From assembly GCA_014925825.1 (NCBI GenBank), contig JACGCK010000222.1, positions 1 to 64,000 on the forward strand: a stretch of 64,000 nucleotides of DNA, read 5' to 3'. The notes beneath the pieces are model-generated. The model did not search any database. It saw only the letters and a list, made by a program, of their open reading frames with translations, and had not been told where the DNA came from. Source of the stretch: Pholiota molesta (taxonomy: Eukaryota; Basidiomycota; Agaricomycetes; Agaricales; Strophariaceae). Below are positions 50,109-59,910 of this stretch, piece by piece. A program made the translations under genes and the position numbers. The first letter of the stretch is position 1, and every line of letters begins with the position of its first letter.

Positions 50109-50534
50109 ACACCCCATTTGAACTCATGTATGGATCAACGCCAAAAACCTACCCTCTTCCCTACCAATATACGAAATTCCCATCAGTAGAAGAACGACAC
50201 AAGAAACTAGAACAAGACAGAAATGAAGCCCTAGCAGCACATGAATTCGCACGGGCAAAGATGGCTGAACGAAAGAAGCAAGACGGCTTCAAACCATTCA
50301 AGGAAGGAGATCTCGTATGGTTATCAACGAAGAACCTGAAAACGATGGACAACAAGAAACTGAAACCCCAACGAATTGGACCATGCGAAATCCTTAAAGC
50401 CTATCCAAATCAACTGACATACAAGCTCAAACTCGATCCTGGATGGAAACTACATGATAACTTCCATGCCATCCTTCTGAAACCTTACATCGAGAATGAT
50501 ATATATGGAAAACACAATCACAACCCCAGACCAG

Positions 50535-51717
50535 TAGTGATATGCAGGGGTTTTCAGACCCGTGCGGGTTTGGGCCAAGGGTTTGGCGGGTACGGGTTGG
50601 GGTCTGGCTTTCCTGACCCGGCCATACCCCTTACCCGTGGCCGCGGGCCCGGCGGGTGCGCGGCTACCCGCGGCCGCACCCGCCCGGACCGCGGCCGCCT
50701 AATGCCGTTTGATTCCAGCGGAGTTTGAAATCAAAATCAACGAAGTTGTTTCGTTGATTTCGATTTCAAGCTGTTCGCGCCACCACCTCTCGTGCCCACC
50801 CACCTTTCACCGTGAGCCCCTCCCCTCCAACGAGGGATGTGGGCCGGTTACCTTCCCTCAACCCTGTGGATACGCGAAGGAGCACGACGACGTCACGGAC
50901 CCACGGATGAGCAGAGACGGTGCAGAGGTGAATCCCGTCCCCCGACCCGTCCAGTTCTCTCACACCCACCCACAGCACCGACAGCCTGCCTGACGACAAA
51001 CGAGCTTTGCGCTCGGTCGTACGTCCCCGTAGCCGCCCTTCCCGCGATGCCACGGAGGCGAGCACGACGAGCGGTGACTGCGGCGGACGACGACCACGGC
51101 GCATGACGGAGAGGTCCCGCGCAGCCTCGCAGGCACCAGCGCCGCCCTCGCGCCGCCCCCGCCCTTTCGCAGTGCAGAGCCCGCAGTCGCCCACGTCTAT
51201 CACTAAGCACCAGCACGACGTGACGGCAGGCGGCGGCACCTGCGTGGTGCACACTCGCTGCCGCCGCACACGTACGAGGGCCGCCTCGTCGCCATCGAGC
51301 ACCAGCACGACAAGCGCGAGGCCCGGGAAATGGAGGAGCCCTTCATGTTCGTTGACGGCATACGGCGGCACTTGCGTGGTCCACGCTCGCTGCCGCGGCA
51401 CACATACGAGCGAGCGGCAGCGGAGGGGGCGGATGTGGGACGACGGGTGTGGTTACGGGCGGCGATGACCACACACGGTACCCCTCTAACCGTCTGCCTG
51501 TGCAATGAGCGCTGCATTCGCAGCCTCTGCGGCATGCAGACGCTTGAGAGAGCCTACCCGTGGCGCTGTCCCGTGCGGGTTTCGAGACCCTTGAAACCCC
51601 CCACACCCGCTACCCAAACCCGTGAAACCCCTTACCCGTACGTGCGGGTGGAGGGTTTCGCGAGTGCGGGTGCGGGTCTGGCCTCCGAAACCCGGGGGTT
51701 ACCCGTGCGTATCACTA
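50535..51717 (-). mobile_element. Non-autonomous hAT-like element N1, copy b (inverted)
   Basis: Inserted between the GPY/F module and the chromodomain. Same length as copy a and, by the frames I compared, only a handful of base differences. Perfect 8-bp duplication CAGACCAG (50,527-50,534 and 51,718-51,725). Both N1 targets start CAGAC, so there may be a target preference. Confidence 0.96.
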
Positions 51718-51917
51718 CAGACCAGACATTGTCGATGGTGAAGCAGAATACGAAATCGAGAAGATCTTACGACATCGATCAAGAGGCAACAAATGGGAAT
51801 ATCAAGTCAAATGGGTCGGATATCCGAACTCCGAAAACACGTGGCAGACTGCCACATCATTCAAGAACGCCCAAGATATTCTCGACGAGTACCAATGAGC
51901 ACACCCCATCACACAGC

Positions 51918-52262
51918 ATGCCCCGAAACGACAACTGCGATCAGGACGTCAGCATGGAACCAATCAAATTGAAAAAGATAATCGATCACAATCCTGAAGA
52001 AGAAGACAATGATATCCACTACTATGCACGCGATGCTGCGCGCTATTTCTTAAATCTCCCACTGCCAATACCACCAGTGCCAAAGTTCGAAACGCCACTC
52101 CCACCCCCCAATAGAAGATCAATCACACCAACTCCGCAGACACCTCACCTACTCAACGTGCCTGGCTCACCAAAACGCACCCTCACAGTCAAACGGTCGT
52201 TCAAACAGCTTAAAAAGGCCGTCTCCTCTCTGATATCCTCATCAAAATCGCAACCCAACTAG
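51918..52262 (+). CDS. Extra chromovirus ORF A, 114 aa, unknown function
   Basis: Starts 20 bases after the pol stop and reads on the sense strand. Features: an acidic patch (HNPEEEDNDIH), a proline-rich middle (LNLPLPIPPVPKF, ETPLPPPNRR), a basic Ser/Lys-rich tail (KRTLTVKRSFKQLKKAVSSL). No domain recognised. It ends at TAG 52,260-52,262 and lies in the same frame as ORF B with only two codons between, so A and B may be one ORF interrupted by a stop codon or read through it. The start ATG is the first in the open frame after the third insertion. Confidence 0.6.
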   Translation: MPRNDNCDQDVSMEPIKLKKIIDHNPEEEDNDIHYYARDAARYFLNLPLPIPPVPKFETPLPPPNRRSITPTPQTPHLLNVPGSPKRTLTVKRSFKQLKKAVSSLISSSKSQPN

Positions 52263-52268
52263 TCGACC

Positions 52269-53021
52269 ATGGAGAACTTGAACTACGGACAATTCACCAC
52301 CATAACCTACGACACCGAAGACCAACGACGACTCCTCAGCTACATTCCCGATTCTCAACCCGAACTCGTTCGGGCCGTACAACTCCAGTTCAACATCGAT
52401 GCCCATGGAATAAACACCCTCCGCGAATACGAAAGAGTCAAACGAATGCTCGAAAACACCCGCCATGAATATGAAAGAGTCAAACAAATGGCCAGCGATA
52501 ACTACGACTACCTTCTTTCTACGTCGATCCCAGAGTTTACCGCTCCTTTCTTCTACACTCCTCTCTCACTCGATTCCCCTCCATACGACCCAAATCACAA
52601 TGTGACTCTCCCAGAAACAGAAGAATATTTTGTCACTCCTCCCGAATCACCAGAACCAGGTCCCCCGCTCCCTGACACCCCAATCCCAATCACCCGTGAA
52701 GTGATCGTCATCAGCGACTCTGACTCAGACTCGGAACCAGAAGATCCCAATATCACTCCATCCCCATCGATGCCATCCCTTATTCACTCTCCCACCAGCA
52801 CCGCTGTCGACAACCATGAACGCCAAACTATATTCATACGAGACTTAGTTGACGGGATCGCACAGAACATACGAACAGTCCCTATGGGAGTCACCAGAAA
52901 TGCAAGACCCCGTCGGCGAGTTAGCCCACGCCAACAGCGATGTTATCATTGCAACGAAGAAGGGCATATCCGACGTGACTGTCCCATTCGACTTACCAGA
53001 ACTCGACGACGATCCAACTAG
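52269..53021 (+). CDS. Extra chromovirus ORF B, 250 aa, SIM-like motif and CCHC knuckle
   Basis: Complete ATG-to-stop frame between pol and the 3' LTR. N-terminal half carries a duplicated helical motif (EYERVKRMLENTRHEYERVK, about residues 58-77), likely a short coiled coil. The middle is Pro/Thr/Ser-rich. Near residues 143-156 is VIVISDSDSDSEPED, a hydrophobic core followed by an acidic Ser run, the form of a SUMO-interaction motif. The C-terminus has a CCHC zinc knuckle CYHCNEEGHIRRDCP followed by a basic tail. This looks like a second nucleocapsid-like RNA/DNA binding protein, distinct from the Gag knuckle. Tf1/sushi elements usually end with integrase, so an intact ORF here is unusual. 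No frameshift, unlike gag and pol of the same copy. Function unknown. Confidence 0.75.
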   Translation: MENLNYGQFTTITYDTEDQRRLLSYIPDSQPELVRAVQLQFNIDAHGINTLREYERVKRMLENTRHEYERVKQMASDNYDYLLSTSIPEFTAPFFYTPLSLDSPPYDPNHNVTLPETEEYFVTPPESPEPGPPLPDTPIPITREVIVISDSDSDSEPEDPNITPSPSMPSLIHSPTSTAVDNHERQTIFIRDLVDGIAQNIRTVPMGVTRNARPRRRVSPRQQRCYHCNEEGHIRRDCPIRLTRTRRRSN

Positions 53022-53039
53022 ATCGAATCCAGAGGCTTC

Positions 53040-53058
53040 GAGGCTGAACCGGAGGTAA
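53040..53058 (+). other. Polypurine-rich tract before the 3' LTR
   Basis: GAGGCTGAACCGGAGGTAA directly precedes the TG of the 3' LTR. Only moderately purine-rich; called from its position. Confidence 0.5.
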
Positions 53059-53470
53059 TGTTATGATTGCCTCGCCGCATCCTCCCCTTTTTCATTTTCA
53101 TCTCCCTTATCAACTGCGGACTGCGCCCCCTTTCATTTCTCTGATACGTGTTCCATCTCTCATACATGTTTCATACGAACAATACATTTCATACGAACGA
53201 TTAGCCAGATGACTGATACGTGTTTCATGGGTAATGCGTAGCCACTACCCTATAGTATAAATATTGTAGGAATACCTTGTAGGATTCCCCATCTCAATCT
53301 TTATTCGATTGTTCTCTTCTCCTAAACTCTTCGCTCGACCACATAAGCATCTTCAAGGCTACGACAAGCCTTAGTGTTTAGTGCGTCTCACTCAGAGTCT
53401 CTAAGACTGTTGCCACACGTGGATATCTATCAATAGACCATCTACACGTGTTAGGCTCGAAGTCTTAACA
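53059..53470 (+). repeat. 3' LTR of the chromovirus (412 bp)
   Basis: Same boundaries and landmarks as the 5' LTR, with a 6-bp longer TTTTCATTTTCATC stretch. Ends AGTCTTAACA, followed directly by Repeat D. Confidence 0.97.
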
Positions 53471-54596
53471 TATTATGTAGGCTCTGGATTTGCCGTGCAT
53501 TCCAAAATTTCATGATCGGCAAAATGGTGATGGAGACGTGGAAGGATTGGTCCGGCTTGGCCTTCTGGGAGTATAAAGACTGCATACTTTTGGTTGGAAT
53601 ACGTACCATCCTAACCCGTCGTAATGCCCTACTATTCTCTTGCCATTCCCTATTCACCACCCCATCTATGATGGTGTCACCATATCCTAGTGATTGCAGA
53701 TGTGAGTTCCTTCTTATATATCTTGTCTGCGAAGGAACATGCACTGATTGAGGTTATCTTTAATCAGCATCTTTGATTTAGGCGCCCATGTTACATATTC
53801 CTCTTCCAAGTGAGTTCCCGTGGCCGTCGACATGGGATCTAATCAATGTTTGCAAGTTATACCTGGTACTTACTTTGTACTTCGGCCACTCCCCAATTCT
53901 GATTGGATTTTTCAACTTCCCGTGAGACGCTACCATCTTATCTTGAATGGAATAACAGATAGTTCCCGCGGCGCTGTCGATGGCACCCTGCCCTGTTCCC
54001 TGCCCTCACTACGCACCCGCGGCACCGCGATGCATTACCGTCTCTGTGTACAATGAACAAGGCACTGGCATTGTTCTACGTCATGGAGACGCAACATGGT
54101 AGTGGTAGTGCGAAACCCGTCGAACACCCGTAAACCCCTGTGAGTCATTCAACTTTCTGTCATTCACCGCCTCCTGTTCATGCCTGCATTCTCGTTATAG
54201 TTCTTTGGCCACACCTGAAATTCGATTTTTGGATGTCCCATGGATTGTAAGTCATTCAACTTTCTGTTATTTGATTGATACTTTACCGCCATTATGTTAC
54301 TTCGTCGCCCTTCAAATTCGATTTTTGGATATCCCGCGGACTGATAAATCTATGAGACCGCAGCTCAAATTCGATTTTTGAATGTCCCGCGGACTGGCAT
54401 ATCTGTGAGTCATACCTACATCTTATGTTTATATCTAGTATTCACGCGGTTTTTACATCAGTTCTCAAATCTACCTCGATTTTTTGAGTTCCCGTGGCTG
54501 TTGTTCTATTGCGGGACATTCTGGGAATGGTATGTCCTTGTATTATATTATTGCGGCACTAATCTGACAGCCTGTATTTTGATCAGACTTTGGGAT
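53471..54596 (+). repeat. Repeat D, copy 1
   Basis: Aligned without any indel to 62,875-64,000 (1,126 bp each) with about 15 substitutions by eye. The second copy is cut by the window end, so the true repeat is longer; the first continues in the same style to about 55,000. It contains a reiterated word, AAATTCGATTTTTGGATRTCCC, at 54,218, 54,314 and 54,367, and more than ten TTCCCGYG words. No gene assigned; multiple GTGAGT/GTAAGT-like sites next to these words resemble small-exon structure. Confidence 0.93.
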
Positions 54597-55738
54597 TTGC
54601 CGTGAGGATGGTATGTGATTGATTCAGGCTGGTTTATGTTGTTTCGGCACTAATTAGGCAGCTAGTTAGATATCTAGATTTCCTGTGAGCAATGCTACAG
54701 TCCCGTTGTATGTGAGTTCGCTCTATTTGAGTTTTGGCAGTTTATTTGAAAATTAGATATTTGGAGTTCCCGCGAGATCGCATACAAGCCCAGTCATCGC
54801 GACACTAATTAGGCAACTAATTAGATACTTGGAATTCCCGCGAGCAATGCCACAGTCTCGAGGTACGCGATTTCACTGTATTTGAATTTCGGTGGCTTAT
54901 TTTGTTCCTGCGAGATCACTTACGAGCACTGCGTACGTGATTTCTTACGTTTTCCATGCAACCTGGTCTGATATTGTCTTTTCACAATACAGATGGTGTC
55001 GTGAAGTTTGCTGGTGGAGATATTGGAGTAGTAAGTGTTTCTACTTTAATTTGGGGACATTCGCTTACCGTGTCATTATCAGGACTTGATCTCGCGGTAT
55101 TTTATTTCATGGTCAGTGATTCACATTGGAATGATCGAAAAATGCCGAATTTGATGTTTGCCATGCAGATAGATAGCCTCTACGTGCAAGCCAGTTTCGA
55201 GTTTGACGTGATCTTGCTTGCTTTTGTAAGTGAGTTTGAGATAGGGTTTACTTCGCGTTTGCGTGAACCCGATTATACATCAGGCAATACTCACTTCTGC
55301 GCACAAAGCGCATAAACTCGGCCGTACTTCGCGTTTGCGCAATTGTGAGTCCATTACGGTAACTCATTTCATTGCAAACTATCTAATCAAAGTTACAGAG
55401 CACTTACGTACGTAGATAGTGGCGGGGTGCGGATGCTCATGCCCTTCGGGGTGGGCTGCACTCTGCGCGCATTGTACCAGAACCCGAATGGACATTGCGA
55501 CCTACGCTCATTTTCAAAAACCTACCCCCGTTTGGGCAAATTCAGCAGCCAAAACAGCCAGTTTCACCCAGCATTTGCACCGAAAACACACCAATCACGC
55601 ACCAGTTCCGCACCCAAAGACGGCAGGCGTCATGAACTCACCCCAAGGACGCCGATGGCGAGTAGCTTGGGCAGCCAAGGACACCATGCAATAGCCTATT
55701 GAAGAAGATAAGCATGGATCAAGGAGGAGATTGCATAC
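54597..55738. other. Continuation of Repeat D style sequence and unassigned spacer downstream of KRI1
   Basis: 54,597-54,930 still shows TTCCCGCGAG-type words at roughly 60-90 bp spacing (54,769, 54,834, 54,904). 55,250-55,350 has two copies of ACTTCGCGTTTGCG (55,250 and 55,327). No exon encoding the missing KRI1 C-terminal domain was found on the minus strand. Confidence 0.45.
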
Positions 55739-56044
55739 CAGGTCGTTGAAATCGAGACCGTAGATTTCGTCCATGTACTCGTTGAACTTGCGCTTGCGCA
55801 TCTCCTCCGTCCCGTCCCACTCTTCGTCGTCGCCAAATTGGGGCGCCGCATCCGCATCCATAGCATCGATATCCACGCCGTCGTCCTCCCCGGCGTCCTT
55901 CTTCTTTTTCTTCTTCTTCTTCTCCTTTTTGCTCAACTTGGGACTCGGGTCGTATACGACGTGGGCGTCGTCGTCTGACATGGGTATATCGCCGATGTCC
56001 ACGTCGTCGTCCCATATAGGCTTGCCGTTCGCGTCGTATCGCAC

Positions 56045-56084
<40 letters not shown>

Positions 56085-57765
56085 AACCCAGCATCCTCCT
56101 CAAACGCCTCCCCATCGCGGTCGAACAGCTCGGCCATCTGACGATCGTGCTTCTCGGGATCCCACTCGCCCTCGAGGTCCAGCTCCCGCAGGGCCTCATC
56201 CACAAACGCATCCCCCTCCCCGCCCTCCTCCCCGTCCCCCGCCACGCCCTTCAACCCGCCCTGCCGCCCGATCAGCGCGAGCTTGCGCTTCACCTCGCGC
56301 ATCTTCAGCGCCTTCATCCTTTTGACCTCCTCCCTCCGCTTCTGCAGCTCCTCCTCCTTGCGCTGCCGGCGGCGCGCGCGCGCGTCCTTGCGGGTAGTGT
56401 CCTGCCGGCGCACGGCGGAGGCGAGCGTGCGCGGGAAGGCGGGGATGGTCGCCGCGCCGGGCTCCTCGAAGCGGTGGTTGTACGAGGTCTCGAAGTGCGA
56501 CGCGAGCGACTCGAAGGAGGTGTCGGAGAGCAGGCCCGTGTCCATCTCGGCGTCGTCGTCGTCGGCGGCGCCTTCGGGGTTGGGGGCGTCGTTGTCATCG
56601 TCGTTTGGGTGTGGTTCGGCTTTGGATTTTCCTTTCTTCTTCCGGCGCTCGTCGGCGGGGGAGATGACTTCGCTGTAGGTGGGGACGTGGCCCTCTGAGC
56701 GGTCTATCCAGCCGCGGTTGAGGATGTAGCTAGACGTGTTTTAGTGTAAGGTTATTGAATAAAGAATATGCGACATACTTTAGGAGGAATTCCTGGTCCT
56801 GTTCCGCTTTCGTTTTCTTCACGGGCTCTTCAGCTGTCTTTTTCGATTTCTTCTTCTTTTTCTTCTTCTTCTTGTCGGTCGTGGTATCCTCCTGTTCCGC
56901 CTCCCCCTCTTCTTCCTCCTCATCCTTTACTTCACCCTCCTCCTCGTTGACATCCACAGTCACCAGCTCCTTGAGATCACCCACTTCGCGCTCGAGGAAC
57001 GCGCGATACTCCTCCTCTTCTCGCTCTCGCTCGTCCTGCGTCTTCTCGCGCGGCACCAGGATGTCGTCGTCCCCGATCTGGGCTGCGGCCCCATGGAAGG
57101 CGGCGATGGTCTCTCGCCGCAGCGCCTCCTGCTCTTCGACGTGCGTCAGCGGCCGGGTTTCGTCGTTTTCGGGGGACGGCGATCGGGAGCCGTGGAGCAT
57201 GGCGTCCATGTTGACTTGGCGGAGGGTGACGGGTTTGGACTGGGGGCATAGTCAGATGGGTTTTGAAGCGTTGAGGTGTTCACTGCACATACCTTGGTCT
57301 TGGTTTTCGTTTGCGTCGACCCACTTGTCCCAATCTTTTCCTGTTCCTCTGTGTGAATCATCAGTATCGTTCCAGCGCGCGGACGATGGGCACACGGACC
57401 TCCAAAGATATTCTTCTCAGAATCGTAAATAGCAGGGTCCTTCTTCTTAATCCGAGCCAAAGTCCTTAGAATGGCGGCGTCCACCGCAGGCGTCAGTTCT
57501 TCGCCATGCTCGTCCTCCGACTCCGCACTCTCTGAATCTGTAGATACATCCGAGCCAGACGCGTCGGGGTCGTAATCAGAGCCGTATTTTGCCTTTACTG
57601 AATCGATATCAATTATGGTCTTTGGGTATGGATTTGGAAGGACGCACGGCGTTCTAGTTCTTCCCTCTCCTTCCGGTACTCGAACGCCTTGGCGTAGTGC
57701 TCGTTGATGGTGAGCTGGGTATTGGTATTTACGCCCTCTTCGTCGTCGGAGAAGAGCTGGGGCAT
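55739..57765 (-). CDS. KRI1: KRI1-like ribosome biogenesis protein, 3' truncated
   Basis: Nucleolar factor that works with KRR1 in 40S subunit (18S rRNA) maturation. Exons on the minus strand: 57765-57648, 57597-57400, 57348-57293, 57239-56779 and 56729-55739. Introns of 49-53 nt are all GT-AG and all phases agree, giving 608 codons. Seen: MPQLFSDDEE start with LTINEHYAKAFEYRKERE, an acidic/Lys-rich middle, EFLLNYILNRGWIDR across intron 4, a basic coiled stretch (RREEVKRMKALKMREVKRK), a ten-Asp run, VVYDPSPKLSKKEKKKKK and RKRKFNEYMDEIYGLDFNDL. That last motif opens the Kri1 C-terminal domain. The sequence then meets a donor-like GTATGC (55,738) and the rest of the domain (expected to follow with a PTRF-Y motif, about 60-90 residues) is not present in the next 2 kb. 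Either the last exon was displaced by repeat insertion or the gene is a truncated, probably inactive copy. Start chosen as the first ATG, matching the usual family N-terminus. Confidence 0.93.
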
Positions 57766-58050
57766 CGTTGGTGTTGTCGCCGCCTGGTGCTAAGTTCTAA
57801 CGGGATTTTCGAAAAGGGGACTCGGGAGCATGGAAAAATGTGTCCACGTGATTGTAGTTCGTCACGTTACTCGTTTGCCGGCAGTTTGCGCTCGTTAGCG
57901 CTCAGTGCATCGCCAAAAAAGCGCCCTCTACACTAGGTGAAGGAATCCTATACGCTCTGCTAAGATCCCATACACTGGTCACACACTTAGGGTAACTCAC
58001 TGCGTTGACCATCTTATCATGAAGAGACACGTTAACACAAGTTTACCGCC
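57766..58050 (-). promoter_or_regulatory. KRI1 upstream region
   Basis: 285 bp of non-coding sequence upstream of the KRI1 ATG. No TATA box is obvious. Confidence 0.4.
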
Positions 58051-59399
58051 TTGAATGCATTCCCCCATCATCGATCACTGATGACATGGTGTCTGGGCTG
58101 TGCCTTGATCAAAGCAGGAGCCCTCCCCCGTTCTCCCTCTCACGTCAGCCGACGACGGAACCCGCCGCTGCTCCCCCGTCGTCTCTCCCTCCCTCGACGA
58201 CGACGATGTGTCCTGCCGCTCATCCGCCCTCCGTCCTCTCCGCCGTCCCGGTTTCCGTCTACTCCAACATTACCGCCGCCAGACAACTCATCCCCGGCTC
58301 ACAGCCTCGCAGCACCTACGGCCGACGATGCGCACGGAGATCGCCCGAAACCCAGACTTGGCCCTCTACGACACGACGCGTAGATCGCCTTACAGGTACG
58401 CTCGCCCTACAATCCGTGCCGAACTACTTACCAACACTCAGGACAACACGGCTATGAGGAACGCCCTCCACGACGCAGGGCGCCGATCAGCACTAGGCCA
58501 TCGACGGGTAAGCCTACTGTGCAACCTACGAGCTCGCAAACTCACCATCGTCCTCGGAACAGCACCAAGACCGCGCCGACATCAACATTCCACTCACCTC
58601 TGCCACACTACCCTCCCACGGACGCAACATCCGTCGTCCAGAACGTAACAGCGCACACCCACCGCTTCAACGCGTCCGCGGTGCTCTTTACAGATAGTGT
58701 AAACTTGCGCAGCAGACGCACAAGGTAGTGTCAATGCACGCGATCATCTTATCCGGTACGTCTGCGCTGTACCATGCGCGCCGCACACTCACCCACACTC
58801 TCTGCACAGCAACGACGATGGCTGCCGACAACGATGCGCGGTACCGCGAGCACACCGGAACGCCATCACAGGACGACGTCAGTTCGGCATACGAGCCCAT
58901 CCTGGCCACAGTCCACGGCGTTGCCAAGTCCCAGTTCATCGGCAGAGCGCAAGGACGACCTCAGAGCCCACATGGCGAGCATCAGACTCCAGACCGCACG
59001 GATAGACTGAGACTGAGACTGAGATCGTGTGGTCCAAGGGCGCCACGGCGCGCAGGAGCCACGCAGATCCCACCTCTCTGCATCGTGCTCACAGAAGCAA
59101 ACCGGCGGCGCAGCGACGACACTGCTGCAACCAAAATCGGCAAGGGCGATATACGGACATCCGAGCAGAGTCAGCGACGACACGATGCTGGGATATGGAG
59201 TCAGCGACTCACGGCGTGGACTGCACGACAGCGGCGTGACTGACGAGGGCGTTGGGGACGAGGGAAACGGTGCGCAGCTGGGGGAAATACATCAGTGCGC
59301 ACGACATTACCTTCACCGTATAGGCTATACTCACCGCATCATCGCCTTGAACGCGACAGCGCCGCCTTTCGCCCGGTGCCAACCCGCGGAACTTATAGG
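58051..59399. other. GC-rich region, no recognisable gene
   Basis: Cytosine-rich up to 58,250 (many CCGCC, CGTC words), then frames that are open but low in complexity. One plus-strand frame (58,208-58,648) contains TEIARNPDLALYDTTRRSPY and AMRNALHDAGRRSALGHR, which look more protein-like than the rest but match nothing I know. Another is SQDDVSSAYEPILATVHGVA near 58,870-58,930. I do not call a gene. Confidence 0.3.
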
Positions 59400-59910
59400 A
59401 ATTACGGCGCGCGGAGGGATCAAAATACGGGTCAGCAACGCGACGATCGCCGTCGACGTGGAAATGGACAGCCTACCGGGTGCGGCACGACGACGAACGA
59501 CGAGGAAGGCGATCTGCGAAGGGGGCGTCACCGATTCGCCCATGCAGGAATTCCTCACCTGTCGACGTGGACCGCCTTCGTGCGGCATATAGGCGCGTTT
59601 GCGGAGGGTCCGCGGGATGGCGCCTCGTCCTGGCGCATGGAACGACGGCGACGCGAACGGCTCGGTAGCTAGGAGGCGAACGAAGACGGCCCATCCGCTT
59701 GACTTACCAACGAGGTCGTCGACGACAGGCGGAAGCCGGATGAGATGGACGCGCGGACGGCATCTTTGCTGCCTCGGGATAAGGGTGAGCATGGTCATTA
59801 GAACGCGAGGAACCTTACTTACTGCTTTATCCAGCACCGAGGCGAGCCGACCCAGATGCGCAAGGGCACGGCGCTGGCGTATCGCGCATATTCAGCGAGG
59901 ACGGAAGGCG
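59400..59910 (+). repeat. Dispersed repeat R2, copy b
   Basis: Direct match to 22,920-23,290 (see there), with extra sequence between the shared blocks. Links this flank of KRI1 to the interior of the 18.75-32.1 kb island. Confidence 0.65.

Larger units (their letters stand above)
44806..51898 (+). pseudogene. pol: Chromovirus pol: PR-RT-RNaseH-IN-chromodomain, split by three insertions
   Basis: Coding pieces: 44,806-46,587, 47,779-49,010, 50,117-50,534 and 51,726-51,898. Excising each insertion plus one duplication copy keeps the frame at all three junctions. Protease: ALGDTGATGNFID (about 44,950). A one-base loss in an A run near 45,015 shifts frame before RT. RT: KFDVRWGYNNIRI and YMDDIL (46,077). 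RNase H: ECDASKYAYGAVL, then VYDRELLAMIRAL and YSDHKNL after the first insertion. Integrase: zinc-binding H-H-C-C (TAGHPGEL ... GCPLCQQF), catalytic D in SMDFLTD, D in SDRGPQFAA, E in GTTERYNQEIE. The GPY/F-like module RIGPCEILKAYPNQLTYKL lies between the second and third insertions. The chromodomain (EYEIEKILRHR, WEYQVKWVGYPNSENTWQ) ends at TGA 51,896-51,898. All catalytic residues are present; only the frameshift and insertions disable it. Confidence 0.95.
42978..53470 (+). mobile_element. Ty3/Gypsy chromovirus with three nested hAT-like insertions
   Basis: Bounded by LTRs 42,978-43,382 and 53,059-53,470. Order: LTR, self-priming PBS, gag, pol (PR-RT-RH-IN-chromodomain), two extra ORFs, purine-rich tract, LTR. 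Subtracting the three insertions and their duplications leaves about 7.0 kb. Several one-base frameshifts and one in-frame TAG break gag and the PR/RT junction, so this copy is probably not autonomous. The flanking five bases differ (TTTTC left, TATTA right). The chromodomain at the end of integrase places it among chromoviruses. Confidence 0.96.

Noticed and set aside
55695..55738. A 43-nt last intron of KRI1 ending at CAATAG
   Set aside because: The following frame (AIAWCPWLPKLLAIG) bears no resemblance to the Kri1 C-terminal domain and soon stops.
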